Position numbers and translations under genes: made by a program. From an uncultured Clostridia bacterium (lineage in GTDB: Bacteria > Bacillota > Clostridia > Christensenellales > Borkfalkiaceae), in NCBI GenBank assembly GCA_947631905.1, contig CANRND010000006.1, positions 1 through 64,000 on the forward strand: DNA of 64,000 bases, written 5' to 3'. Under the pieces are notes generated by a model. The model did not search any database and was not told the origin of the DNA. It saw nothing but the letters and a program-made list of their open reading frames with translations. Shown here in pieces: positions 1-10,293 of the stretch (position 1 is the stretch's first letter; the number at the start of each line of letters is the position of its first letter).

Positions 1-190
1 ATGGCGAATGCGCGGGGCGGGATGACGTATTTGGAAAGGATAGAGATTTCTCCACTCCGTTCGCTACGCTCACTTCGGTCGAAATGACAATAGGACCCCC
101 TCCATTGGAGGGGGACTAAGGGGGTGGGCGTTATTCAGAACACGCCCCACACCCCTACCCCTCTCCCACGGAGAGGGTAAAGGCAGCATG

Positions 191-218
191 AAAAAAGAAC
201 CCCGAGGGGTTCTTTTTT
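191..218. terminator. Bidirectional intrinsic terminator
   Basis: aaaaaagaaccccgaggggttctttttt hairpin with A/T flanks, just past the 3' end of the lipoprotein gene. Confidence 0.8.
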
Positions 219-248
219 CGGTTCGCGCATATGCGCGGGGTTGGTTCC

Positions 249-3200
249 TTAAAGAGCGTCCGTCGAAACGGTAATGGACTTCGTCGTCAACGCGTTTTCG
301 TTACCGTTGTCACCATAGCCGTCATCGATCGCAAGCTCCATTTGATAGGACTTTTCGTTAACACTGTCTTTGATGTAGCAAGTCCAGCTCGCCAAAGGAG
401 TGTTGAGATTGCTCTTGTCAAAGAAGCGGAAAGTGATCGAGAGAACTTTATTTTGGAGAGCCACCTCAATCTCCATAGCGCCGTCTTTCTTCGTTGCATT
501 GAGTTGATCGTTTGTTACGCCGTCGGGAAGAGGATAGCCGTTTTCGCCTCCAAGTCCCCAGCTCTTGCCTTCGTCGAAAGTGATTTCCTGAGGTCTCCAA
601 CTGAACGGGTCATCGCTGGAACGCGCGCCTTCCGCATCGGGACGGAGGAAGAAGTTCTTTCCGTTCACATTGATAAGGTTGACGACTGTACCCGCGAATA
701 CCTCGGCGTTATGACTGTTGTTCCACTCGACCCTGAGGGTCGTCTTCATACCGTCGTTCACGGTGTAGTATCTGGGAACAGCGGTACCCCAAATCTGGAA
801 GTTGCTCTCGGCAATCGTTTCGCTTCCGCAAACAACGACTTCGCCCTGTCTGGACTTCACGTTCTGGACCGCCGCGCCGTAACCGCCGATCTGGACGGTA
901 ACGGTTTCCGCCTTCGCGTTGGAGATAACGACCTTGCACTCGTACTTCTTCTGCGTGGTGGAAGTCCACGAAGTGGTGACGGTGAGTACGGTGCCGACTC
1001 TCGTGATGAGGGCAACGACCTCGCCGTTGAACTCGCCGTTTCCGTGTTCATGAACGAGATAAGCCGTGGAAGGCTCTCCGTCGATCTTGAACTCTTTGGT
1101 AATCTGCGCGGCTTCTCCGTCGGAGGTAACATCCGCGACTGCGTCGTTCGGATTTGCCAGGTCGATCGTGATATACTTCGCGTCTTCATCAAAAATCTGC
1201 AAACGCGCGTTGGAATAGTTGCCTGTACCATCCGCATGGGTGTAGGTGTACTGTACCGCAAAGTCGCCGCTCAAATTCGGGATGATGCCGTTTGCGCCTT
1301 GCCACCACTCATAGTTGCCCTGCGCGTATTCCGTCTCCGTTCCGAGAATGATATACTCGAACTGCGTATCGCTGATGGTAACCTTTTCACGGGTGTAATG
1401 GCACTCGGTGCATTCTTCGGTATTTTCCACTCCCGCCTTAGCCTGCCAGTTGTGGGCGCCGGTTGCGGGAACGATGATCGCGCCGTAGTAGAAGCCGTCT
1501 TCCGTTTTGTAAGCCGTAATGCCGTCTTTTACGCAACTACCCGGTTGCAGGGGTTCACGTTGCGTGCCGGCGTTAAGCGTACTCTTCTCGATCTTGTCGC
1601 TTTCCGTGCCGCCGCCAACGGTATAGAGGTTGTACGTCTGTTGGCCGTTTACCGTATCTTCATTTGCCGTGAAGCGGAACTTATCGGTGTTCGAATTTGC
1701 TCTCACGCCGATGGCGGGAAGGTGCAGGTTCGCAACAAGGACAACGCCCTTATCGTAGTCGAGCGGGTTGTTCACGGTGCCGAACGCGATGAGCTTAGGC
1801 GTACTGGTGTTCGTGGTAAGCTCGTTCTCGTCGAGCCAAGCGGCCGCGCCTTTCGTGATAGAGACGCCGACATTGTAAACCATCTGATACGTTCCGTCTT
1901 CGGCGGGCGTATGCTCGATGTTCAAGGAAGCCGCAAACTGCACGCCGTCTGCGATGTCCGCCGTTTCCTTGATCATGAATACCTGCAACTTGTTGCCGTC
2001 TACCTTTACATAGACGGGAGCTTCGTCGGTGCCGATATTGATAGCGGCTTTGGAGACCGCGAGGTTGTAAGTGAGCCTTACGGAAATGATCGTATCCGCC
2101 TCGGAGGTGCCGTTTCTGAGCGACACGGTGGTAGAGGTCTGCTCGGACGCAAGGTTGCCGAGGTCGGGAGCCGCGAGCCAATAGGTAACGGTTGCGCTGT
2201 TTGCCGTCTTATCGAGCCCAACGATATACAGCGAGTTGGATACGCGGTAGTAACCCTCTCTCGAAGTGGGAACGTGGCCCGCTTCATAGGTATCGGTGAT
2301 CTTCGCGTCAACTACGGAAATCTTTTCACGCGCGCTACCCGCAACGAGGTAGAGATCGTCTACGCCCGTAAGTCCGGTGTATTCCACGGTGTAGGTGCCG
2401 CCCGCGTCAAGCGTGAAGTCGCTCTCGGTGATCTCCGCGGCAACGGTGGTGAGCGTCTGCGTGAGCGTGGACAGGTCGATGAGTACGCTACCGACTGCGG
2501 TTTCTTCTTCGCCGCTCTTGCTGAGTTTGAGCGTGAACGCCTTAAAGCCCTCTTTGAGACCGACGATCACGTCGACCGTGGTATCCGCTTTCGTTGCGAT
2601 GACTTTTACATTTTCTCCGCCTTCAACGGTAACGTTATCGAATGCGTCCGCCGCAAGGTTGGTAACGAGCTTAAAGGCGACGAAGTGGGTATATTCCGCA
2701 CCGAGGACGGCCGCCTGCTCCGCGGTAGCCTTGACTGCCGCGCCGCTCATCGTGAGACGGATGCCGTTCCCGTCGGCGGTGACTGCGTAGTCATAGGTGA
2801 GTTCGGGAGATTCGAACGTCTCGTTGCCGCTCGTGATTGCGGTGCTGTTCGCGCCCGTCACAACGGTAGCAACGACCTTGATCCCCGGAAGAGGTTCTTC
2901 TTCGCCGTTAAATTCCACAAAGAAATCGTACATGTCGGCGGTAAGAGGCTCGGCGGAGAGGTTGACCCTCGTCTTGGCTTCGCCTTCGCCGCGGTAAGCA
3001 TACGCGGTGAAGTTGTTTTCGGTGAGCTTGCTATCGTCGGAGAATGTAGCCGTAGCTTTGAGGCCCGTGGTATCGAACATCTTGCCCGCGGGCTGAACGA
3101 GGTTGGTAGGAAGACTATCGACCGTATAATCGGTGATCGCAAGGCTTGCTACGAACTCTACGTCGGTGATGGTGAAGTCGCAGAACTCACCGTAAACGAC

Positions 3201-4271
3201 GACCTCGTAAGCCGCTCTGGGAACCTTGACGGTGTAAGTGAGCGTAGCGTCGGGGGCGGCGTTTGCCGCACCTGCGGCGGGTTTATCGCGGAATCTGTAA
3301 AGATCGTGGTTGATGCGCAAAATGCCGTCCGCCTGATAGTCGTACGTCACGACAACGGTGGACCATTGGCCCTCGCTGTTCACGAAGTCGTTCTGCGCAA
3401 GAATGTTGGTGCCGTTGACATGGATCTCCCATTCGGGGCTGTCTACCGTAGCGATACCGGACGCGGCGGCGCCGTTGCCTGCGGGGATGTTGGAGCCTTC
3501 GGCCGCAATAAATCCTTTCGCAGTACCGATGACATAAGAATCTTCACGGGGAATGAACCCGACCGTGCCGTTGCGGAAGCCCATCAAAGGGGTATCCCAC
3601 TGATGCACCGCCGTGGGATCGTCGCCCTCGGTAAGCGCGTTGATTTTCAGCGTGAGCGCGAGGCTTTGCCCTGCAACGAGGCTGCCGTAGGAAACGTGGT
3701 TCTCGCCCGTAATGGGAGCCTTTGCGCCGGAATAGGTCTTTCCTTCGGGACCTTTTTCAAACGTGGCCTGGGCGTTCCATGCGACCGTCTTGACCTTGTC
3801 TTCGAGGCCCGTGAACGAATTGCGCTTTGCGCCGCAATCGCATGCGAACTGGTACTTGCCGTCAGTGGACTCTTTCCAGCTGTGGTCGACGGAAACATTG
3901 TAAGATTTCTTTACGCGGTTATCTTTGCTCTCGGGTTTTCCGTCCCAGAGTTCTTCGGGCTGGTTCTTCGGAACGACATAGATGGTGTATTGGCCGGCCT
4001 GGGTCTCTTTATAAGCCGAGGAATCGACCTCATAGTCATCCGCCGTCAGTTCGTAGGCGTTGTCGTCGCCCTGATAATAGACGGTGACTTTCAATTCGCC
4101 CACGGAGAACTTTTCGCCCTCATTGAAGTTTGTCTTCTGTCCGGAAATTTCGATTTCCGAAATGCCCTTCGGACCCTTGTTTTCTTCTTTCGGATCGTTC
4201 TTGCAGGCAAACAAGCCGAGAGAGCAACAGAAAACAAGCAGAAGTGTCAAAGCTACTTTGAGCTTCTTCAT
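249..4271 (-). CDS. Large surface lipoprotein with Ig-like/repeat regions, function unknown
   Basis: 1340 aa; signal peptide MKKLKVALTLLLVFCCSLGLFAC with lipobox LFAC; Ig-like segment SEIEISGQKTNFNEGEKFSVGELKVTVYY. Confidence 0.85.
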   Translation of the reverse strand: MKKLKVALTLLLVFCCSLGLFACKNDPKEENKGPKGISEIEISGQKTNFNEGEKFSVGELKVTVYYQGDDNAYELTADDYEVDSSAYKETQAGQYTIYVVPKNQPEELWDGKPESKDNRVKKSYNVSVDHSWKESTDGKYQFACDCGAKRNSFTGLEDKVKTVAWNAQATFEKGPEGKTYSGAKAPITGENHVSYGSLVAGQSLALTLKINALTEGDDPTAVHQWDTPLMGFRNGTVGFIPREDSYVIGTAKGFIAAEGSNIPAGNGAAASGIATVDSPEWEIHVNGTNILAQNDFVNSEGQWSTVVVTYDYQADGILRINHDLYRFRDKPAAGAANAAPDATLTYTVKVPRAAYEVVVYGEFCDFTITDVEFVASLAITDYTVDSLPTNLVQPAGKMFDTTGLKATATFSDDSKLTENNFTAYAYRGEGEAKTRVNLSAEPLTADMYDFFVEFNGEEEPLPGIKVVATVVTGANSTAITSGNETFESPELTYDYAVTADGNGIRLTMSGAAVKATAEQAAVLGAEYTHFVAFKLVTNLAADAFDNVTVEGGENVKVIATKADTTVDVIVGLKEGFKAFTLKLSKSGEEETAVGSVLIDLSTLTQTLTTVAAEITESDFTLDAGGTYTVEYTGLTGVDDLYLVAGSAREKISVVDAKITDTYEAGHVPTSREGYYRVSNSLYIVGLDKTANSATVTYWLAAPDLGNLASEQTSTTVSLRNGTSEADTIISVRLTYNLAVSKAAINIGTDEAPVYVKVDGNKLQVFMIKETADIADGVQFAASLNIEHTPAEDGTYQMVYNVGVSITKGAAAWLDENELTTNTSTPKLIAFGTVNNPLDYDKGVVLVANLHLPAIGVRANSNTDKFRFTANEDTVNGQQTYNLYTVGGGTESDKIEKSTLNAGTQREPLQPGSCVKDGITAYKTEDGFYYGAIIVPATGAHNWQAKAGVENTEECTECHYTREKVTISDTQFEYIILGTETEYAQGNYEWWQGANGIIPNLSGDFAVQYTYTHADGTGNYSNARLQIFDEDAKYITIDLANPNDAVADVTSDGEAAQITKEFKIDGEPSTAYLVHEHGNGEFNGEVVALITRVGTVLTVTTSWTSTTQKKYECKVVISNAKAETVTVQIGGYGAAVQNVKSRQGEVVVCGSETIAESNFQIWGTAVPRYYTVNDGMKTTLRVEWNNSHNAEVFAGTVVNLINVNGKNFFLRPDAEGARSSDDPFSWRPQEITFDEGKSWGLGGENGYPLPDGVTNDQLNATKKDGAMEIEVALQNKVLSITFRFFDKSNLNTPLASWTCYIKDSVNEKSYQMELAIDDGYGDNGNENALTTKSITVSTDAL

Positions 4272-4402
4272 AGTTACTTTCCCCCTAATAAAGTTTTTAT
4301 TTCGCCATTTTCACTTATGGCAGACATCATTTTACACCAAAAATTTTGCGATGTCAATACTTTTGAGGAAAAATTTGCGCAGTTTTTGTTTCCCCCTTTC
4401 GC

Positions 4403-4449
4403 CGGCGGCGCCCGCCTTTTCCCGCGGCGGGAAAAGGCGGGCGCCGCAT
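4403..4449. terminator. Long GC-rich hairpin between the lipoprotein gene and the ABC operon
   Basis: ggcgcccgccttttcccgc/gcgggaaaaggcgggcgcc inverted repeat downstream of the ABC ATPase stop. Confidence 0.55.
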
Positions 4450-4466
4450 AAATCCTTATAAATTCT

Positions 4467-5558
4467 TTATTTTATCTTTACAGTAACGAGATTGGTAAAC
4501 CCGTCCTCTCCGGCAGCCGCGTATTCAATGCTTTGGGCGGCGTTTTCGGCAAGCCGCAAGGAGAGGAAATTATCGGACGTTGTGGGGTCGAACGCCTCTC
4601 CGCCGTATCTGATCTGCATCGTGGCGGTCTCCTCATCCTGGGAATACCCGACGGAGACGTTCAGCGCAAAAGGCTCTCCGAGCGCGGGCAGGATGATCTG
4701 CACGCACAGCTCTTCAAACACGGTCTGCGCGCGGTAAATGGTCCTTTGCGAGATACCGCTCCGCCTGCCGAACTCCTCCAAACGCGTGTTGAACCCGATG
4801 AAATCGAAATTCCCCGAGGTGATGTCCGTTTCGAATACTTTGACGCGCTTGATGAACCGCACCGTTTTCTCGCGCTTGGGATGATCGAATATCTCTTGCG
4901 GCGTTCCCTCTTCGTAGATCCCGCCCTCATCCATATAAAATACGCGGTTCGCTATCTCCCGCGCGAAATGCATCTCGTGCGTCACGATCACCATCGTGAG
5001 TCCCTGCCGCGCGAGGTCGCGGATGACCGCCTGCACCTCGCCCACCATCGTGGGATCGAGCGCCGAAGTCGGTTCGTCGAACAAAATGATCTCGGGTTTC
5101 ATCGCAAGCGTTCTGGCGATCGCCACGCGCTGTTTTTGTCCGCCCGAAAGCTCATCGGGGAAATTTTCCGCCTTGTCCGCAAGCCCCACCGCGCGGAGCA
5201 GGCGCATCCCCTCCTCGTATGCCTCCCGCCTGGGCGTTTTCAGCAGGTCCACCGGCGCCGCCATGATGTTTTCGATGACGTTCATATGTTGGAACAGGTT
5301 GAACGACTGGAAAACCATGCCCATTTTTCTGCGCACCGCATTGATGTTGCACTTTTTATCGGTGATGCGGACGCCGTCTACCCAGATGTCCCCCGACGTG
5401 GGCGTTTCCAACAGGTTGAGACAGCGGATGAACGTCGATTTCCCCGTCCCCGAGGGACCGATCACGGAAATGACGTCTCCCCTTTCGATCGTGACGGTTA
5501 CGTCCTTTAACGGCGTGACGTTGCCGTATTCCTTTCTCAGATGTTCGATACGGATCAT
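4467..5558 (-). CDS. Polar amino-acid-type ABC transporter ATP-binding protein with C-terminal GHKL-like extension
   Basis: Walker A GPSGTGKS, signature LSGGQKQR, Walker B IILFDEP; about 120 aa tail after the ATPase domain; start set at MIRIEH, which overlaps the upstream stop by 4 nt. Confidence 0.85.
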   Translation of the reverse strand: MIRIEHLRKEYGNVTPLKDVTVTIERGDVISVIGPSGTGKSTFIRCLNLLETPTSGDIWVDGVRITDKKCNINAVRRKMGMVFQSFNLFQHMNVIENIMAAPVDLLKTPRREAYEEGMRLLRAVGLADKAENFPDELSGGQKQRVAIARTLAMKPEIILFDEPTSALDPTMVGEVQAVIRDLARQGLTMVIVTHEMHFAREIANRVFYMDEGGIYEEGTPQEIFDHPKREKTVRFIKRVKVFETDITSGNFDFIGFNTRLEEFGRRSGISQRTIYRAQTVFEELCVQIILPALGEPFALNVSVGYSQDEETATMQIRYGGEAFDPTTSDNFLSLRLAENAAQSIEYAAAGEDGFTNLVTVKIK

Positions 5559-7102
5559 TTTTCTCCTCCTTGCACGAGAGCTTTGCGCCTGTTCCTGCGC
5601 CTCGGGTCGGTCTTGCGCGCGAGAAGACCGAACAATACCGAGATCCCCCACGTGAGCAAAAAGTAAATGACGGCGATGGCAAAGAGCGGGAAGAACGCCT
5701 CGTAAGTATTGCTGCGGATGATGTCCCCCACTTTGGTAAGGTCGCTTACCGCGATGTAGCCGACGACGGAGGTGGCCTTGACGAGACCGACGGCCTCGGC
5801 GGAATAGGCGGGGATGAACATCTTCATCGCCTGCGGCAGAACGATACGGAAAAACGTGCGGTTCCTGCCGTAGCCGAGCGCATAAGCCGCCTCGGTCTGT
5901 CCCTTATCCACCCCCTCGACCGTCAGTTTCAACTGCCCGTAGACAAAGGAACCGAACGTGAGGATAAACCCGATGACCGCGACCGCAAGCCCGCTCAGGT
6001 CGGTATTGCCGAACACGACATAGAAGAGGATCATCAGAACGACCAGCACGGGCATGCCCTCGACGAGCTTGGAGTAGACTTTTGCGAAGCCTTGCGCGAT
6101 TTTGGACGGGATCTTGTATTTCGACCGCGACGCAAGATACAACAGAAATCCGAGCAGGGTCCCGCCCGCCATTGCGGAAAATGAGATGAGAAGCGTTGTC
6201 CCTATCCCCTGCAAAATGAGTTTCCAGCGGCCCTCCCGCACAAAAGTCTTTTCAAAGCTCTCGCCGATGGAGGCAAAAAAGCCCCCGCCGCCCTCGTAGA
6301 CCGCCATCACGACGTCCGCTTTCATATACGGGTCGCTGAAATTTACGCTCTCCTTGCGTTCGTCCGTCATATACAGTCCCGCGCAGACCATATCATATTT
6401 TCCGCCCGCGAGGCCCGCAAGGCCGTCCGTTGCGAACGAGCCGTTCGTATATTTGATATTGTAATGATATTTTTCACAGAAACGGAACAGGACCTCGGCC
6501 TCAAAGCCGACGGGTTCCCCGTTGTACATGTAGACAAAGGGTTTTCTCGTCATGTCTAAGGAAACGTTGAGCGTCGGGTAACTGCCGGGAAGCTCCCCGA
6601 ACGGGATATTTTCGCTCGGCTCCGTTTCGCCGTACCACTTTTCGAGGAGCGTGCCGAGCGTTCTCGTCTCTTCGAGTTCCGCGAGAAACCCGTTCATCTG
6701 TCCGCAGAGGCGGTCTCCCTCCTCGTTTTTTTGGAAACCGAAGCCGATCTCCACCGAATAGCCGGGGACGGGCATGCAGGAAAGTCCGCTTTCGGTGCGC
6801 TTTACGGCGTTGAAATTGGGACGGTCGAGCATGGTGCCGTCCACCTTGCCCTGTTTGAGCGCGCCGAGAACGTCGGCAAAATTATTGAACATGCTGATCT
6901 CGGCCTGCGGGAACAGCTCGCGGGAATAGCCGTCGTACAGCGATCCCGTAACAACGCCGAGTTTGGCGTTTTCAAACTGAGAAAGTCCCTCCTGCGGGGA
7001 CGCGTCTTCCGCCTTTTCGCCGCAACCCGCGAGCAAAACCACTGCCAGCGCCGCCGCGAACACCGCGCGCAGAATTTTTTTGAATTTCCCGTTGTTTCGC
7101 AT
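5555..7102 (-). CDS. ABC transporter substrate-binding/permease fusion (amino acid family)
   Basis: Lipoprotein signal ([10 protein letters not shown]), SBP_bac_3-like regions, then permease TM region with the EAA-like motif [22 protein letters not shown]. Confidence 0.85.
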   Translation of the reverse strand: MRNNGKFKKILRAVFAAALAVVLLAGCGEKAEDASPQEGLSQFENAKLGVVTGSLYDGYSRELFPQAEISMFNNFADVLGALKQGKVDGTMLDRPNFNAVKRTESGLSCMPVPGYSVEIGFGFQKNEEGDRLCGQMNGFLAELEETRTLGTLLEKWYGETEPSENIPFGELPGSYPTLNVSLDMTRKPFVYMYNGEPVGFEAEVLFRFCEKYHYNIKYTNGSFATDGLAGLAGGKYDMVCAGLYMTDERKESVNFSDPYMKADVVMAVYEGGGGFFASIGESFEKTFVREGRWKLILQGIGTTLLISFSAMAGGTLLGFLLYLASRSKYKIPSKIAQGFAKVYSKLVEGMPVLVVLMILFYVVFGNTDLSGLAVAVIGFILTFGSFVYGQLKLTVEGVDKGQTEAAYALGYGRNRTFFRIVLPQAMKMFIPAYSAEAVGLVKATSVVGYIAVSDLTKVGDIIRSNTYEAFFPLFAIAVIYFLLTWGISVLFGLLARKTDPRRRNRRKALVQGGEK

Positions 7103-7259
7103 CTTCCCTCCTGCCGCATGGGCGCAGACCGCCCTGCCTGCGCCCCGATCTTTATAGCGAACCTTATTTCACATGATTATATCACTTCTGTGCAAAAGTG
7201 TAAAGCGGTAAAAAACCCGCCGCGGAAAAAAAGTATTTTTTTGTTTTTGTTGCAACAGC

Positions 7260-7288
7260 TTGAAAAAAGCCGAATGATTTGTTATAAT
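7260..7288 (+). promoter_or_regulatory. SigmaA-type promoter upstream of the PP2C phosphatase gene
   Basis: TTGAAA-17 nt-TATAAT. Confidence 0.6.
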
Positions 7289-7349
7289 AAAAAGAAAAAG
7301 GCGGACGAAAGGTCCGCTCTCCCGTCACAGAAAAGGTGAAACGAAAACT

Positions 7350-9833
7350 ATGTCGTATTTTCTATTGATCGTCGCGGGGTCGCTCCCCGTACTCGCCTGC
7401 GTGGGATTTTACCTGCTCGAAAGAAAAACGCCTTTCTCAAAACTGAACTATTGGCTAAGACAAGCGATCATCGGCGTGGTGTTCGGAAGTTTCTCGGCCC
7501 TTGCCACCGAAGTTTTCAGCACCGACATCGGCGGGGCGCTCATCAACGTGCGCGACGCGGCTCCCCTTGCCGCAGGGCTGGTTCTGGGCGGACCCGCGGG
7601 GATCATCGCGGGCGTAATCGGCGGCGCGGAGCGGGCGCTCTGCGTCCTCTGGAACAAAAGCGCCGCCTATACGGCGATCGCCTGTTCCGTTTCCACCGCT
7701 CTCTCGGGGGTGTTCGGATGCCTGTGCCGCAAATTCATGTTCGGGGACAAAAATCCCTCCTGGTCGTACGCCCTGCTCATCTCGCTCACGATGGAAGTTC
7801 TGCACATGCTCCTCATCTTCCTGACGAACATGACGGACATCCAGAGGGCGTTCACCGTCGTCGAACAGGCGTCGATCCCCATGATCCTCGTAAACACCCT
7901 CTCGGTGACAATCGCGGACATTTGTGTTTCGCTCTTCGAACGGGAAAAACTGCTCTCGTTCGGCAAGAGAACGATCGCGCAGATCTTCGAGACCTTTCTC
8001 TTTGTCTGCGTTGCCGTGGCGTTTGCGGCAACCTCCGTGTTCACTTATTTCTTACAGACGAATATCGTGGAGTCGGACACCGAAACTTTGCTGAAACAGA
8101 CCACCGCCGACGTCACGGAGGACATCCGCGAGGCTTCCGACCTCAAACTTTTGGAGAGCGCGAGGAGCGTTGCGGGCGAACTGACGGACAGCGACTTCCA
8201 GATCGTACAAGACCTGTTTGACGAGCTGTTGGGCGGGGAGGCGGGAGAAAACATCCTGTTTGCGATTCTTGCCGCCTATGCCGACGAGATCAACATCGTG
8301 GACAAAAGCGGCGTCATCGTAAAATCCACCAACGAGAGCTATGTCGGCTTCGACATGCACAGCGGGGAGCAGGCGGCGGAATTTTTATGCCTGCTCGGAG
8401 ATACCGAGGAATACGTGCAGTCCTACGGCCCCATCTCCGCCGATTCCGACGTCTCCTACAAATATGCGGGCAAAAAACTGCACCCCGGAGAATTTTTGGA
8501 GGACGGCGGCTTTGTGCAGGTCGGCTATAATTCGGAGAGCTACTATAAAGCGCTCGAAGAGCGCGTGAAGATCGCGGCGGAAAACCGCCATATCGGGCGG
8601 AGCGGCTACGTCATCATCCTCGATGAAGCTTTCAACGTCGTCAGCGCGCCCGACGGACACGGCAACGATTCTTTCCCGAACCGCGGGGCGGCTAACTTCG
8701 CGTCCGGCGCCAACAGCACCTTTCTTGCCGATGTGGCGGGCGTAAAGAGCTACTGCCGTTACAACTTCACCGAGGGCTATTACATCGTGGCGGTCTACCC
8801 CGAGCGGGACGCCGTGTTCGCCAGAAATATTTCGGTGTACGTCCTCATCTTTGTGGAGATCATCGTGTTTTCCGCGCTCTTCCTCTTCCTCTACCTCGTG
8901 ATCAAAAAGCGCATTGTGGGCAATATCGACAAGGTGAACGCCTCTCTCGCGCAGATCACGGAGGGCAACCTCGACGTTACGGTGGACGTGCGCGACGGCG
9001 TGGAATTTTCCTCCCTCTCCGACGACATCAACGCGACCGTCGCCACCCTGAAACATTACATAGAAGCCGAGGCGCAGCGCATCGACAAGGAGCTTGAATT
9101 TGCGCACCGCATCCAGCTCTCCGCGCTCCCCTCGGAGTTCCCGCCCTACCCCGACCACACCGAGTTCGACATATTCGCCTCGATGGACGCGGCGAAAGAA
9201 GTCGGCGGCGACTTCTACGATTTCTACTTTGCGGGACAGGACAAATTCGTGTTCATGATCGCCGACGTTTCGGGCAAGGGGATCCCCGCGGCGATGTTCA
9301 TGATGACGGCGAAAACGCACCTGCGCAACATGACGGAAACGGGCAAGGACATCGCCAAAGTCTTTACCGAAGTCAACGCGCGGCTGTGCGAGAACAACGC
9401 GGCGGATATGTTCGTGACGGCGTGGATGGGCCAGATAGACCTGAAAACGGGCAACCTCTCCTTTGTCAACGCGGGCCACAATCCCCCGCTCGTCAAGCAC
9501 GCGGACGGAACGTTTGAATATCTGCGCACCAGAGCCAACTTCATCCTCGCGGGAATGGATTCCACCCAATACAAAAAGCAAGAACTGCAACTCATGCCGG
9601 GGGATGAAATTTTCCTCTACACGGACGGCGTAACGGAAGCGACCGATCCCGCGGAGCAACTCTTCGGTGAAGACCGCCTGCAAGCCTGTCTGAACGAGAG
9701 CGGCGACACCGACCCCGCCGAGATCTGCAAACGGGTGAAACGCGCCGTGGACGCCTTTGCGGACAGTGCGCCGCAATTCGACGACATTACCATGCTCGCG
9801 TTCAGGCTCAATTCCACCGTGCCGAACAACTGA
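7350..9833 (+). CDS. Membrane sensor phosphatase: 5TM (LytS-type 5TMR) + extracellular domain + HAMP + SpoIIE/PP2C
   Basis: NVRDAAPLAAGLVLGGPAGIIAGVIGGAERAL resembles 5TMR_LYT; HAMP-like region after the last TM; PP2C motifs KEVGGDFYDFY, IADVSGKGIPAAMFM and FLYTDGVTEA. Confidence 0.88.
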   Translation: MSYFLLIVAGSLPVLACVGFYLLERKTPFSKLNYWLRQAIIGVVFGSFSALATEVFSTDIGGALINVRDAAPLAAGLVLGGPAGIIAGVIGGAERALCVLWNKSAAYTAIACSVSTALSGVFGCLCRKFMFGDKNPSWSYALLISLTMEVLHMLLIFLTNMTDIQRAFTVVEQASIPMILVNTLSVTIADICVSLFEREKLLSFGKRTIAQIFETFLFVCVAVAFAATSVFTYFLQTNIVESDTETLLKQTTADVTEDIREASDLKLLESARSVAGELTDSDFQIVQDLFDELLGGEAGENILFAILAAYADEINIVDKSGVIVKSTNESYVGFDMHSGEQAAEFLCLLGDTEEYVQSYGPISADSDVSYKYAGKKLHPGEFLEDGGFVQVGYNSESYYKALEERVKIAAENRHIGRSGYVIILDEAFNVVSAPDGHGNDSFPNRGAANFASGANSTFLADVAGVKSYCRYNFTEGYYIVAVYPERDAVFARNISVYVLIFVEIIVFSALFLFLYLVIKKRIVGNIDKVNASLAQITEGNLDVTVDVRDGVEFSSLSDDINATVATLKHYIEAEAQRIDKELEFAHRIQLSALPSEFPPYPDHTEFDIFASMDAAKEVGGDFYDFYFAGQDKFVFMIADVSGKGIPAAMFMMTAKTHLRNMTETGKDIAKVFTEVNARLCENNAADMFVTAWMGQIDLKTGNLSFVNAGHNPPLVKHADGTFEYLRTRANFILAGMDSTQYKKQELQLMPGDEIFLYTDGVTEATDPAEQLFGEDRLQACLNESGDTDPAEICKRVKRAVDAFADSAPQFDDITMLAFRLNSTVPNN

Positions 9834-9848
9834 ACAAGATTTGGGCAG

Positions 9849-9878
9849 AAAAAACCCCGGCTTTCGCCGGGAAGTTTT
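9849..9878 (+). terminator. Intrinsic terminator after the PP2C gene
   Basis: aaaaaaccccggctttcgccgggaagtttt hairpin. Confidence 0.6.
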
Positions 9879-9888
9879 CGGTATTTGA

Positions 9889-10206
9889 CTATTTCGCGGA
9901 CCGCAATCCGTTGCAATGGCGGTTGCACCGCTCGCAGTAGAACCCGCCGCCCGCGGAGACGTCGAGGCTCAGACGGTCCCCCCTGCGGCAAAATTCGCAG
10001 ACGATCTGCGCGGCGTCGCTTTCTCCCGAGCCGCCTCCGACCCCTTCGAGTTCGTCGTCCGAGAGTTCGCCCGTCCCGTGCCAGCGTTCGAAATAGATCT
10101 GCGCGTCCTCTTCGGAAAGTTTGATCTTCCCCGATCTTGCCAGCGAAACCAGCTCTTCCACCGAGTTGGCCCGCCGCGCCAATTCCATTAAATCAAACGG
10201 CGTCAT
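9889..10206 (-). CDS. Nif11-like leader peptide with Cys-rich zinc-ribbon-like C-terminus
   Basis: Start at MTPFDLMELARRANSVEELVSLARSGKIKLSEEDAQIYFE (Nif11-like), GVGGG cleavage-type motif, then CEFC-x(18)-CERCNRHC. Confidence 0.7.
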   Translation of the reverse strand: MTPFDLMELARRANSVEELVSLARSGKIKLSEEDAQIYFERWHGTGELSDDELEGVGGGSGESDAAQIVCEFCRRGDRLSLDVSAGGGFYCERCNRHCNGLRSAK

Positions 10207-10293
10207 AAATTCTCCTCTCATGCAGTCTGCGGTATTGCGGCAGATTGAAACGGCGGGACGGTTACGTCCCGCTCCCCCGCGCATGGCGCGGAT

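Noticed and set aside
231-4451. 1406-aa plus-strand ORF opposite the lipoprotein gene
   Set aside because: Low-complexity, Arg/Val-rich translation with no family motif; the minus-strand frame has a signal peptide and lipobox. Typical GC-driven antisense ORF.
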